Shown here: positions 33,121 to 44,999 of the stretch, in pieces | How positions within the stretch are numbered: position 1 is the first letter of the stretch | How the letters are laid out: every line of letters begins with the position of its first letter | Translations under genes and position numbers: made by a program | The notes under the pieces: generated by a model | Database searches by the model: none | The model's input: the letters and a program-made list of their open reading frames with translations, nothing else | What the model was told of the DNA's origin: nothing | Origin: Nematostella vectensis | Lineage: Eukaryota; Cnidaria; Anthozoa; Actiniaria; Edwardsiidae | DNA length: 64,000 nucleotides | Direction of reading: 5' to 3' | Assembly: GCF_932526225.1 (NCBI RefSeq) | Contig: NC_064041.1 | Location: 6,903,042-6,967,041, forward strand

Positions 33121-33410
33121 CTTGTCTATATGTGGTTGTTGTTTATATGGGACTGTCGTCTATATGGGGTTGTCGTCTATATGGGGTTGTCGTCTATATG
33201 GGGTTGTCGTCTATATGGGGTTGTCGTCTATATGGTGTTGTCCTTTATATGGTGTTGTCCTTTATATGGTGTTGTCTTTTATATGGGGTTGTCGTTTATA
33301 TGGTGTTGTCCTTTATATGGTGTTGTCCTTTATATGGGTCTGTCAGCTACATGGCAATGTTGTCTATATGGAGATATTGTTTATAGAGGGTTGTTGTCTA
33401 TATGGCATTT
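33121..33410. repeat. 18-bp minisatellite, about 15 copies
   Basis: Consensus TATATGGGGTTGTCGTCT with variants GTGTTGTCCTT. Because 18 is a multiple of three, all plus frames stay open, which produces spurious Trp/Gly/Cys-rich ORFs. Confidence 0.93.
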
Positions 33411-33522
33411 AGTCATGAAGCATATACCCACCCAACATTGGTATCTTTCGCGGCCTCTGAATTTGTTCCAGCATGCTGTTTGCTTATAAACTCTACTAGA
33501 CTCAAAACGTTTTTTACCACTG

Positions 33523-33795
33523 GTGACGACCACTGGTGACAACCACATGTGACAACCACTCGTGACAACCACTCGTGACAACCACTCGTGACTAAACCAC
33601 TGGTGACAACCACTCGTGACAACCACTCGTGACTAAACCACTGGTGACAACCAATCGTGACAACCACATGTGACAACCACTCGTGACAACCACTCGTGAC
33701 AACCACTCGTGACAACCACTCGTGACAACCACTCGTGACAACCACTCGTGACAAACACTCGTGACAAACACTCCTGACAAAACCTCTCGTGTGAT
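33523..33795. repeat. 13-bp minisatellite, about 20 copies
   Basis: Consensus CGTGACAACCACT, with occasional TGACTAAACCACTGG units. It starts only about 110 bp after the unrelated 18-bp array. Confidence 0.93.
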
Positions 33796-34726
33796 GGCTA
33801 CTATTTGAAGACCGTTCGTGACAATCGCTTATTAGATACAAACGTAAAATATAACTCAATACTTTAGCACTATAAAAAATAGCGTAATTATTAATTTGCT
33901 TCATTGTTTAACAATTTTGAGTTCGTTGTCGGCATTTATCAGCAGCTTAGATTTTTCGAAGCAGGAAAGAAATGTCATACCATAAACATGAAAAGTATCT
34001 GTGTAATTAAATCCTTAGATCAAATCCTTATACGCAACTTCGTGTTCAATTCTATATTATGAGAAACATGAAAGTAATAATAAATTTAATTCAACCTCTC
34101 GAAGTATAGACTGGATTACAGGTGAGTCAGAGATACAAGTAAGCACTACAACAAAGTACAATTATTTTAAATGTAATCAGCATATTTAACAGTAAAGAAC
34201 TCATTGAAACGACTCGTATTAGTAGATTTAGACCTGAGGTAATACCCTGAATCATGTGTAATGCGACGCCCTTTAATGATAGGAAAAAGAGGATTCTGTG
34301 GTTTGATTCTGGAAACGAACCGCCGCTCGTGCAACGTTGGAAGGTTTGCAAGCGTGAGTGAACCCTCGTAACTACGACCTGGGGTAGTAAATGTTCATTT
34401 CATACTATTTCATTCCTGTTACCTAAGTCACTTGGTAACGAGGTTTGAGACCTCGAGGGGTAATAAAAAATACTTAAAAATAGTAATGTTTTTTTTTTGT
34501 AAACTAAAACTCGCTGCGGGTTAAAACTCCACGGGTTTCTTTGGTATTCTGTTTAGTATCGCGGTGTTATTTACATACATTTAGGGCGCCTGTCAGGGAA
34601 TGCGGCGCTTATTCATTCATACTAAGATATGGTAAGGGGTGAAAATTTATTTATAATGAGGCTGTCAATACATACTACAGTGTATTGCCCCAATTACGGA
34701 CGGTTTTTGCATTTACCACCATAACT

Positions 34727-35200
34727 TTATAGAACACTTAGAATAGAACACCGCCGAGACAGCGGTGGAAACGGTGCTCTTGATGACAATGCTCTGTACC
34801 GCTCGACCGACAGAATAAGAAGAGTAATCAGAGATACCCAAGGAGTTGTATTGATGAGAAACACAAGGAGTTTACAAATCATGTAACCCAAAACGCCTCC
34901 ATCGACCTTCGAGAAAAAGACTCCTGACAAATAACCGTCAATGACATAGGTCGGTTGAACGAGGAGCGATAGTATATCAGCTATTGATGTGTTGGCTATA
35001 AATACATGCATACTCTTCATGGGGACTTTTCCATTCCATACCAAAAGGACCATGGTCAGGTTAAGTGCAAGGCCGAAGACCATAACCACCAAAAGCACCA
35101 CGATATGGGTAGTAACTGTCGCACTATCTTCCGTATTGAAGGCTCCGTTCGTGTTGTTCTGTGGGGAAAAGCCAAGCGATGATTTGTTTGGTAATACCAT
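34727..35200 (-). pseudogene. Truncated rhodopsin-class GPCR (TM1-TM3)
   Basis: An ORF of 157 codons contains a glycosylated-type N-terminus (NKS, NNT), TM1 with ALNLTMVLLVW (the N of GN/LN), TM2 with NTSIADILSLLVQP (LxxAD motif), TM3 reaching ILSVERYRAL (ERY variant of DRY). After RYRAL the sequence becomes SSRAPFPPLSRRCS and stops, with no TM4-TM7 in any frame downstream that I can recognise. It is not of the same family as the 12001 and 42012 receptors and looks closer to peptide-receptor-like class A GPCRs. It could be a first exon, but no good donor was seen near the ERY, so a truncated pseudogene is favoured. Confidence 0.65.
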
Positions 35201-35229
35201 TGTGTTGTTTTTGCAGCCTTTCCTGTAAA

Positions 35230-37250
35230 CGCCTATGGTATCGGTGGAAAGTTCGTTTGAAGTTGTTCGGCGATGACAGCCACAAAAATCGAGAACTATA
35301 GCGAAATAATATTTTTAAAGGAGGCAATGGCTTGTGACTGGACTTGACAGCATGTATGCCGTCCTTTCAGACCTTCTAGTAATTTCCGAGCAAATCCCCG
35401 TGGTAATCATTGGCGTCATTACACCTGAAGTAGTCACTGATTGGTTTAACAAGTTTAGGACGCAACAAGAGAAACGTCGCTTTTCAAAATTCTGAACGAA
35501 AACCCTCTGTTTGGTAATACTACTCTTTTTTTTAGGAAAAACCGCTATTGTCTATAAAATGGACACTAAAAACAATAAATGAAGTAATTTATAAGATAAA
35601 TGTATTATTATGCAGGTACTGGGCTCGTACAAGTACCGAAGGAGTTCCTTTATTTGGTTGTTTTTTCCACATTCTTCTAATTTCCAGGAATTTTTCTAGA
35701 CATTATTATGTTAGGAGAAACGCAATCCACTTCTTGTAATACCACATATTGAGATTCATTATATGAAGAACCCCGTTATCAGACTATGCGATATCTTGAA
35801 GATATGACCGAATAAAAATGGAATTTTGGACGGACCATTTGATATAAAATGACTGGCGGCCAAATAAGATAATTTTGTTGGTTTATTGCAGGGGTTAGGG
35901 GGAGGTCCCAAGCGGCTCGGGGCCCCCATCTAGCAGCCAAAGATACATTAAATGCATGGCACAGTTTTCAAAAATCAGGAGAAAATGTCTTAATAGGGCC
36001 TTTCCAGCTTCATCCTTTTCTTCTATCTACGACCCGTATTAACAGAGATAAGCCAGTCAAAAGCCTCCTGCACGTCATGCGCCTACGACAGGAGGGGGGT
36101 AGGAGTGGGGAGGGGGGAGGGGGTGACCAGAGGAGTGAGGGTGGGCGACCTCTTTGTCCTCTTCTTCTTTCCCATGACCTCTATGGACTAGACTAGTTTT
36201 TTAATCTTAGGATAGTCTGCATTTCGGGGTCAGACTTATTCGTGTAGCTCTTTTTGACACATGCATTTCCTGAAAGCTTATGGCCGGGTAACATAAATCA
36301 CACTTCAGGAAATCGTAATTCTAATTTCTTCACAAATACAATACATAAATAATAGTACAACTATTTATATTATAACTGCATATTTATTGTTCAAATTGTC
36401 ACGCTATCTAAATCTTCTGTTGGAGGGGTGCGAAAACCGCAAACAGCACAGAAAAAACTCCAAAAACCGCAAAACCGCGCAGTCTAGAGAAACCGCAATA
36501 CCGCGGAATAAAATACGAAAAACCGACAAAGCGCGCTAGATTCAAGGCAAAACCGCATCACTGCAAACTCTTACGCTCCCCTCCTGTTGCTATAAAGTTG
36601 ACAATCTTATCATTTTTGCTTGTGTTTGTCCCTGTTTTTTTTATAAGCGATATTAACTTGGTATTGCTCTATCAGCAGTCCCAAGATAATGGTTTTGTTA
36701 AACAGTGTCATTCATCCGTTACGAGACAAGAAAAACTGTTCATATTCTATAGACAAGGATTTTTTTTAGCATGAGTATATCTATAAAATAAACCAATGCG
36801 GGCCTGGAAGATTCTAGAAAAACATAACAATACAATTATACGTTCGGCAATAAAAAAAAGCTTTACCGCCATTAATATGAATCGGCCGATCGAGATGCCA
36901 AAAAACACAAATCACATCTTAAAGTCACCTCAAAGAACAGGCCGTGTTCCTTGGCTGTATATACATCTATGATGGATATTTTGGTAATGTTGTTGTATCT
37001 CCTAATTCATACGGCATGGTAGTGATATCTGATACAATAATATCTTTGCTGATGTTCTAAAAGATTAGCCTGCATGACTAATATATCCAACGTTCTTTTG
37101 CTTGATTTTCTGGTTGGAAATGCCTTGCTTCTATATGAGCCCTTGTCAGCAAAGAAGACGCAGTGCTGTCCCCTTTGAAACAGTTTTCTTGGTGAAATTC
37201 CTTGGAAATATCAGAATATTAGATGCCTTTCTGGCACATTTCCTGTCTTT
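35230..37250. other. No gene recognised; CCGCAAAA-rich stretch at 36425-36560
   Basis: The only structured part is a degenerate run of AAAACCGCAAAACCGC-type words between 36425 and 36560. A G-rich purine tract occurs near 36090-36150. No domain-bearing ORF. Confidence 0.4.
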
Positions 37251-37252
37251 TC

Positions 37253-37501
37253 TCACTCCGACTTCTTGCGTCGCCAGTTGCCGGCAAACTCTCTTCTTCT
37301 TGCTGCATCTTCAAGACGTGAGAGCAACCGAGAGTAGAGAAGCGATTCCATACTGTACTTGAATCTTGCGATCCATTCTTGCTCGTACACGAATTCATTT
37401 TCATGTTCCGTTTCTTTTAATTTGTGATTGTTTTGGTCGCACTGCGGGCCAGAGTCATAACCCGATTCGTCATCGGCGAAATACTTGCTGTGCTCATCCA
37501 T
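37253..37501 (-). CDS. Hypothetical 82-residue protein
   Basis: An intact ORF starting MDEHSKYFADDESGYDSGP, acidic and hydrophilic in the first half, then EQEWIARFKYSMESLL and a basic helical segment RLEDAARRREFAGNW ending RRKKSE. The coherent charge pattern (acidic N-terminus, amphipathic Arg/Leu helix, basic end) is unlike the random ORFs nearby, but I do not recognise the family. No signal peptide or membrane segment. The start is in ATAATGGATG context. Confidence 0.35.
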   Translation of the reverse strand: MDEHSKYFADDESGYDSGPQCDQNNHKLKETEHENEFVYEQEWIARFKYSMESLLYSRLLSRLEDAARRREFAGNWRRKKSE

Positions 37502-37509
37502 TATTATAG

Positions 37510-40500
37510 ACCATTAAAGCGACGTCCTAAGCGCTCAATAGAGCACTGTTAAGTCACAAATTGTATCTCTGTGGATTTACGAACGATGCGTTCTTCGCCA
37601 AAGTCCTCTCACGACTCTGCCCGTTGCGACGTTCCACCAGATCTGGTAATCAATCACCCAAGTTGCCCATATAAACATTCGTTTGTCTGCTTATTGAAAA
37701 TGCTTGACCCCGTGACGTCATGGCCTTACTAGATCCTTCTTTCTCAGCACGCCAGTCTTCTCTAGGTGAGGGCCCTCGAATGGTTCCCCGAAATTTAGAT
37801 GTGCTCGCATTTTTTTTCCGTCGTGCTCTCATTGTATTTTTCGATGTGCTCGCTACTCGATTTATTCAACAACTAAAAATGCTGATTGAGAAAAAAAAAG
37901 ACCATTCGGGGGCCCTTTTAGGTGCTAAGGTCGCAACAGACTCGACAGTGGTCCGGGACAGCCTATTATCAATAATTATAAACAAATATAACAATCGCTT
38001 TTTGAAAGTTTGCCAAAAAAGCTATTTGGGATGGTGAGAAGAAAAGCCCAGAAAGTGAAAGATAAGAGACTGTGCAGCCCCGCCTGTACTGCTGCTTAAA
38101 TTAATCTATAACGAAAAATCAGACGGGAAGAAAAGCGTAGAAAGCGAAAGATTACCCTGTTATGCTGATAATCCTAACCAAAAATCAGACCCCCAAAAAC
38201 CAAATACGTAAGAAATTTAAAAAAAAATTATTCATGCAGAAAAAAACAAAACTTCCATTTTCCTGAGACTAAAGGCTTCGCCCAAACTTCTTTTGTATTT
38301 TGATATATAAAAGCACATGCAACACAAAGATAGTAAAATTTTATCTTTGGTCATTTTGTGTGGGGGAGCCAATAAAAATAACTAATAAAAAAAACTAGGC
38401 TGTTTTATACATTTAACAATAACCCTATTGATAAATCTTTAAAGTTTTGAAATCCAAATATTTTTTCAACTTATGGGGCAGGATACACCCGACACGACCA
38501 CCACAGGCTTACCAACCTCTTAGTCGTCAGTCTCAGTACCTAGCTTGAATATTTTCACGGGTGTTCATCTCCTGCAATTGTTTTAAATCCTAAAATAAAG
38601 GTCACAAAAAAACTGTCATTGGTTTGTGAAGTGTATTTATACAAAATAAGCGGTACTTAATGTTTTGGCAGTTGGCGAGTTTCGCTGACTGAGAGGTTGC
38701 TAAGCCACCCCACGGCGTCCTTGCCATAAATCGAAATTTAAAAATTTTCATCTTATTTCGTCTGCTTATTTTGAATGAAAAAAACAAAGGTATTGCTGAC
38801 AGGGCTCTTTAAAGGATATTGATCGGCACCTTTGTCAATGTTTAATTTGAAAATATCAATAGCTATTAAATCGAAAACAAAATCACCATTATTTAAAAGT
38901 CTGATTTTATTTCATGATAATGTTTATAAAACTTATTGGGTGCTTTGTAAGCCTCGCGGATGCCGGCAAGATTTGCCTAATAATCGAACTCAATAGTAAT
39001 GAAAGTATCTTTGGCCCCTATTAGACATGGAACGAGTTGATCAGTAAAATGGTCTCAGTGCAAAAGGAAAAAAAAAAAAGCACCAAGTTATCATAAAAAA
39101 GATTGATTGTTAAAATCAAAATAAGAAGCAAAAACAAATCAGCGTAGTCTAAACTCATGAATATTGTTTTGTTTTTTTGAAGACACAAAGAAACTAGAAA
39201 AAGTCAGCGTGCGTCTTAATAGTTTGTTCAAATCTTTTCATAATTAGTATGATAATACATAATTGCGATTAAGCAAGTTAAGGCCATAGAAGATCACCAA
39301 GGCGACACTCTTGAGCAGACAAATGAAAAGTATGCTGCCGGGCTGCCTGTGGCAGGATTATTCCTTATTCGCTTCCTAGGTCCTTCAAAAGACAGTAATC
39401 AGATAATTACAACAGATTTTAAAGAATTTCAAATGTGCTGTTTGGCATAACATAAGCAAAATGTTCAGACATAATTTTAAATATTATAACTATTTCCCTA
39501 ACGAAATAAGGGGTAGTAAATAGGCCCCTGGATTTTCAAAACGCTCACAAAGTTTAGCCGAGTTCCCGCGCTCATGGTCGCAAAACAGGGACATTCTTGT
39601 TCGGTTACTTGTTTTCTACCCTGGGTACCACCAGAGCCTCCAGGCTTCTCTTCTCCAGTGAGCGTCTGGTACCCAGGGTACTTGTTTTCTAAACTAAAAG
39701 TCACTCAACACGTACACATAACACGTACACACTGTATAACCTTCAATCAGCAGGAGCAAGAAGTGCTTTAGATATTCAAAAACAACAGGAACAACAAGTG
39801 CTTTAGATATTCAAAAACAGCAGGAACAACAAGTGCAAGATATTTAAAGCCTTTGCTTTGTGCTCGTCAAATGTTCGTGTTTTGAAAGCTAGCTTCTCGC
39901 AGATGCCAAAACGTCAAAAATAAAAAAATAATAAACACGATACTTGCACGCTCAAGTATATGCGCTACTCCTACCGGTGGCATCTTTACAGCTGTTTTTA
40001 TTTATTTTCTATTCAAAATGTTCTAGTAAAAGGTGGTTGACTGTTTAATGCCCGTGAAAGCCAACGCCAGTTAGATATCTCAAAGTAAGAAGTGAGATTG
40101 ATCACGTTTTTTGTTGGCTTCGCTAGCATTACCCTCGGTTAAGTTTTGTTTTGTTTGGTCCTCCAGTGAAAAAAAGGGAAACTAAAAAAAACACTTATCT
40201 AAGCGTAAACTTTGAATAGGCAAATGAGATTGCAATGATTTTAATCATGCCGACTTGTTTATTTCGCTCACGTCATTACCGGTAGGCTTTTAGCTTGCAC
40301 CTGTAGCCCCCCTCGTTGGTCACTTTCTTGCCTGAAGTTTTTAAAGATCTGTTTATAACTGTTATTATCAGTATATTCCCTGGCCTTAAGCGTGGAACAA
40401 AACTGCTGCGGTTGTCCTCATTCGTCGAACAACCAAAATCCAAACTCGGTAAGAAGGCGATATATTTAATGTCGATATTTCCAATAGCGAAGCGCCAAGA

Positions 40501-41950
40501 TTATTACAGGAAAGTTCCCCTAACACAATGATCAAACTGAATCGCTTTCATTTCCTTGAATTTTTAAGGTTGATTATAAATTTGATAAGAAAAAGTACAA
40601 TCATCTCTAACTTTCTGTTTGAAACTTCGCAATCGAAAGACTTATGTCCTTGTTGTTTTGTAAACTGCGCTGGTGTAACCAGAGATGGCCTGTTAGTGGC
40701 TACAAGGTTATAGTCCATGTAATCCGAGAGCCTAACTTTTGCTCGCAAGTTAAGCAAAGGGGTAGTCAGTACGTCAAATCACCTTTTTGGTTATAATTTC
40801 TTCTGTTCTCCTTTTTCTTTTTTAACGAATACTAAACAACATTTAATGATTGATTTATAAGTAATGACGCATTTTCAAAACACTCAACAAAACTACATCT
40901 AGTTCTCAGCAAGAGATAACACTCTCAAACGATTAAGAGACCATCTGATATTGACTGGTTAGTATTAAAAGTCTCCCCAAAAATGAGCAAGCCAAAATCT
41001 CTCGGTCTAAAACGCACAGCGAAATTCCGGGAAAACAATTGAGCAGGTCAACTGTCCGTGAAAAACAAATACCGTTTAAAAAACAGACGTCAAATATTCG
41101 GCCCCTATCATAGCATTTAGACTCGACTGTTTTTTTTTTTTTTATAAAAACGTTGGAAATAGTTTCATTCATAGATATTAACAACACATTAGCAACCGGC
41201 TCTCGGAGGGATTCAGAAATATATTTCACAGTGGGGTTCCTAGACTTCAAAGAAGACCTTTCTAAGACCATAGAGATATTCAACTATCTTTTTAAGTGCA
41301 TCTATTCCTCAGTCATTCTGTCGGTGGTGGTTAGTATACCGCTAAGAATGGTCGTACAGTACGTGCTCATGGTCCCGGGCAAAAACAACGCATCGAGACT
41401 AGAGGAAACCTTCGTACAGAAAACCCTCCTCTTTTAGAAAGCGTTGTGACGAGGGTATATTTAACAAAATATTGCGAATATTGCCGTTTCACTTGGTTAT
41501 AAAAGTAAATATATTTAGAATACGATTTTAATACTATGAAGAGCGCCCTGAAAATGGACAAAACAAGTGGTGTTTGCGTTGCGAATTCCAGTATCATGGC
41601 AGTATCAAGTGAAGACCACTCGAACACAGAATATCAGCACATAATTGGCACCAATACCGTGTCTGAGAATTTTGATTGGTTGTTTTGTTCAAAAGAAAAT
41701 AAATCTCAAAGTCGTTTGACGTTTTGATCCCCGGACTTCGTTACATAATACTACATAACTTAAGTTTAAGTCTTAAGTTTATCGATTAGAGTTCGTCGCT
41801 ATTGTTTAATTGTTTGTACTCCAAACAGCGTCCAGTAATACTGCACTAAATGATTATTTTTTGCACTAAAAGATCTTATCGTCAGTTCGTTGTTGTATAA
41901 AGCAAAGTGTATTTTTTAATATCCTCCTCCGCCATTATACGTTTTTTTCT
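37510..41950. other. Intergenic, no gene recognised
   Basis: About 4.4 kb with only short featureless ORFs. Small items: a 13-bp inverted repeat around ACCCTGGGTACCA / TGGTACCCAGGGT at about 39618-39679, and two and a half copies of a 37-bp tandem repeat (AAGTGCTTTAGATATTCAAA) at about 39755-39845. 5' UTR exons of the GPCR at 42012 may lie here but cannot be placed. Confidence 0.4.
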
Positions 41951-42011
41951 GTTTACAGTACAACACGACGTGTGAAGATCTTAAAGAGGACAGACGCAAA
42001 ATGAATTTATT

Positions 42012-43088
42012 ATGTTGATCTCCAACACTGTTATGGAAGCTAACAGTACAAGATATATCAACACAAGCGCATCAGACAGGAGTTACACTTTCACGCCTTT
42101 GACAAGCCAAACCAAACTGACACTAACAGCGATCATCTACCTTGTCGGGGTTATAGCAACGATAGGAAACATCGGCATCATTGCATTCAGACACGCGCTC
42201 AACAATCGCAGGCTACAGCGAAATAGAACGTTTTACTTTGTGCAGAGTCTCGCCTGGTCTGATTTAGGGGCTAGTGTCCTTAGTCTTCCTCTCTACAATG
42301 CCATCATGCTTGTGGATGTAGTGAAGAACGATTACATTTGTAAGGCAGTGCGGGCAGTGAACATTGCTTTCCCTGTTATAACTATTCAGAACTTGCTAGT
42401 CATTGCATTGGAGAGATACGTTGCCATATTCCACCCGTTCTTTATGCCTTCTATCAAGACAGTTAAGAGGTTGGTCTTGATGGCATGGGCTTACGGCATT
42501 GTTGGATCCATTATCATCTCCGCTACCTACAACTTGATCCCAGTAAACATTGACAACGACAAGTATACTCTAGTATGCCTTTACGACAACAGTATTCCAG
42601 CTTATAAGTTCATGTTCTACGGATTTGTGATCTTTGTGTACATAATTCCAAGTGCTATTTTGGTCTTCATAGTAATCCGTATGACGAGATATTTTAGAAA
42701 GGGACGCGTTTCTATCGAGAACTGCAATTCTGCGGACAAATTGCGACTCACTGGATCTCGCATGTTTCTGGATATTCTTATCGCTTTTATCATTCCATAC
42801 TTGCTATGGTTTGCTTACACGATAGCAAACTTCACATTCAAGCCTAAGCTCAGTTTTGAGACCGAGTTTATACTCCGGTACGCCATAGTAACACTAGCTT
42901 ACGCCAATGGAGCTATCAACCCGGCGATCTACGTCTACCACACTAAAGAGCTGCGCGAAATACTCAGGATGATCTTTCACCTTCGCGTTAACCAGATATC
43001 AACGGGAAATATCGAACTTAAGGAAGTTCGTTTCAAACCCAAGAAAAATTTACCTAATTCTCACCCTAGCGATAACACTCAGCTCTAA
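42012..43088 (+). CDS. Rhodopsin-class GPCR, intact
   Basis: A 358-codon single-exon receptor with sequons NST (11) and NTS (17), TM1 about 37-59, TM2 76-100, TM3 113-135, TM4 153-172, TM5 199-222, TM6 250-270, TM7 286-309. Cys110 and Cys189 (ECL2, CLYDNS) can pair; ERY is at 134-136; NPAIY at 303-307; a basic third loop and a helix-8-like KELREILRM follow. It is of the same family as the receptor at 12001 (identical positions for Cys110, ERY, Cys189) and is the near-identical parent or sister of the pseudogene at 49923. A 3' splice site TTTTTTTCTGTTTACAG ends at 41958, so a 5' UTR exon is likely upstream. An overlapping upstream ORF of five codons starts at 42001 and ends inside the first codons, which would favour initiation at the second in-frame ATG (42033). 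Ligand unknown. Confidence 0.9.
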   Translation: MLISNTVMEANSTRYINTSASDRSYTFTPLTSQTKLTLTAIIYLVGVIATIGNIGIIAFRHALNNRRLQRNRTFYFVQSLAWSDLGASVLSLPLYNAIMLVDVVKNDYICKAVRAVNIAFPVITIQNLLVIALERYVAIFHPFFMPSIKTVKRLVLMAWAYGIVGSIIISATYNLIPVNIDNDKYTLVCLYDNSIPAYKFMFYGFVIFVYIIPSAILVFIVIRMTRYFRKGRVSIENCNSADKLRLTGSRMFLDILIAFIIPYLLWFAYTIANFTFKPKLSFETEFILRYAIVTLAYANGAINPAIYVYHTKELREILRMIFHLRVNQISTGNIELKEVRFKPKKNLPNSHPSDNTQL

Positions 43089-43109
43089 GAAAAACTTGGT
43101 TGAGTATAC

Positions 43110-44990
43110 ATTGAGCGGTGTGATATAAGGAACGTGTACTGCGCGCATACGATGCGTGTAGTGTGATTTACGTGGCGTAAACTGTGCGCATACAGTGCGT
43201 GTAGTGTGCTGTACGTGGCGTGTAGTGTGCACATACGGTGAGTATAGTGTGATGTACGTGGCGTGTAGTGTGCGCATACGGTGCGTGTAGTGTGCGCATT
43301 CGGTGCGTGTAGTGTGATGAACGTGGGGTGCAGTGTGCGCATACGGTGCGTGTGGTGTGATGTACGTGGCGCGTAGTGTGCACATACGGTGCGTGTAGTG
43401 TGATGTACGTGGCGTGTACTGCGCGCATACGGAGCGTGTAGTGTGATGTACGTGGCGCGTAGTGTGCACATACGGTGCGTGTAGTGTGATGTACCTGGCG
43501 TGTAGTGTGCGCATACGGTGCGTGTAGTGTGATGTACGTGGCGTGTAGTGTGCGCATACGGTGCGTGTAGTGTGATGTACGTGGCGTGTAGTGTGCGCAT
43601 ACGGTGCGTGTAGTGTGTTGTACGTGGCGTGTAGTGTGCGCATATGGTGCGTGTAGTGCGCACATTCGGTGCGTCTAGTGTGATGTACGTGGCGTGTAGT
43701 GTGCGCATACGGTGCGTGTAGTGTGATGTACGGGGCGTGTAGTGTGGTGTACGTGGCGTGTACTGTGCGCATACGGTGCGTGTATTGTGATGTACGTGGC
43801 GCGTAGTGTGCACATACGGTGCGTGTAGTGTGATGTACGTGGCGTGTACTGTGCGCATACGGTGCGTGTAGTGTGATGTACGTGGCGTGTAGTGTGCGCA
43901 TAAGGTGCGTGTAGTGTGATGTACGTGGCGTGTAGTGTGCGCATACGGTGCGTGTAGTGCGCACATTCGGTGCGTGTAGTGTGATGTACGTGGCGTGTAC
44001 TGTGCGCATACGGTGCGTGTAATGTGATGTACGGGGCGTGTAGTGTGGTGTACGTGGCGTGTACTGTGCGCATACGGTGCGTGTATTGTGATGTACGTGG
44101 CGCGTAGTGTGCACATACGGTGCGTGTAGTGTGATGTACGTGGCGTGTAGTGTGCGCATACGGGGCGTGTAGTGTGATGTACGTGGCGTGTACTGTGCGC
44201 ATACGGTGCGTGTAGTGTGATGTACGTGGGGTGTAGTGTGCGCATACGGTGCGTGCGGTGTGATGTACGTGGCGCGTAGTTTGCACATACGGTGCGTGTA
44301 GTGTGATGTACGTGGCGCGTAGTGTGCACATACGGTGCGTGTGGTGTGATGTACGTGGCGTGTAGTGTGCGCATACGGTGCGTGTAGTGTGATGTACGTG
44401 GCGTGTAGTGTGCGCATACGTTGCGTGCGGTGTGATGTACGTGGCGTGTACTGGCGCATACGGTGCGTGTAGTGTGATGTACGTGGCGCGTAGTGTGCAC
44501 ATACGGTGCGTGTAGTGTGATGTACGTGGCGTGTAGTGTGCACATACGGTGCGTGTAGTGTGATGTACGTGGCGTGTAGTGTGCGCATACGGTGCGTGCG
44601 GTGTGATGTACGTGGCGTGTACTGTGCGCATACGGTGCGTGTAGTGTGATGTACGTGGCGCGTAGTGTGCACATACGGTGCGTGTAGTGTGATGTACATG
44701 GCGTGTAGTGTGCGCATACGGTGCGTGCGATGTGATGTACGTGGCATGTACTGTGCGCATACGGTGCGTGTAGTGTGCGCATACGGTGCGTGTAGTGTGA
44801 TGTACGTGGCGTGTACTGTGCGCATACGGCGCGTGTAGTGTGATGTACGGTGCGTGTAGTGTGATGTATGGCGCGTGTAGTGTGATGTACGGGGCGTGTA
44901 GTGTGATGTATGGGCGTCAAGTGTGCTTCTTGTGTCATGTATGGGGCGTTTGGTGTGCGTGTAGTGTGCGTGTAGTGTGCGTTTACGTGT
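43110..44990. repeat. 43-bp minisatellite, about 43 copies, directly 3' of the GPCR
   Basis: Unit ACGGTGCGTGTAGTGTGATG, TACGTGGCGTGTAGTGTGCG, CAT; GCATACGG recurs at 43511, 43554 and 43597. Most of it is alternating purine-pyrimidine. As 43 is not a multiple of three and the minus strand lacks stops, all three minus frames stay open over hundreds of codons; the resulting His/Thr/Arg-rich ORFs are artefacts. It begins about 25 bp after the GPCR stop codon, so it probably lies in the 3' UTR or just beyond. Confidence 0.95.
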
Positions 44991-44999
44991 ATTCAGGTT

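Noticed and set aside
33029..33904. Plus and minus ORFs with Cys/Trp/Gly or Cys-His repeats
   Set aside because: Products of the 18-bp and 13-bp arrays; several frames are open at once.
40933..41727. Overlapping ORFs of 94, 116 and 63 codons upstream of the GPCR at 42012
   Set aside because: No domain, conflicting strands, AT-rich; nothing supports coding, though a 5' UTR exon could lie here.
43050..44938. Minus-strand ORFs of 591, 617 and 361 codons rich in His, Thr and Arg
   Set aside because: They are translations of a stop-free 43-bp tandem repeat in all three frames, directly 3' of a gene on the other strand. No start context or domain.
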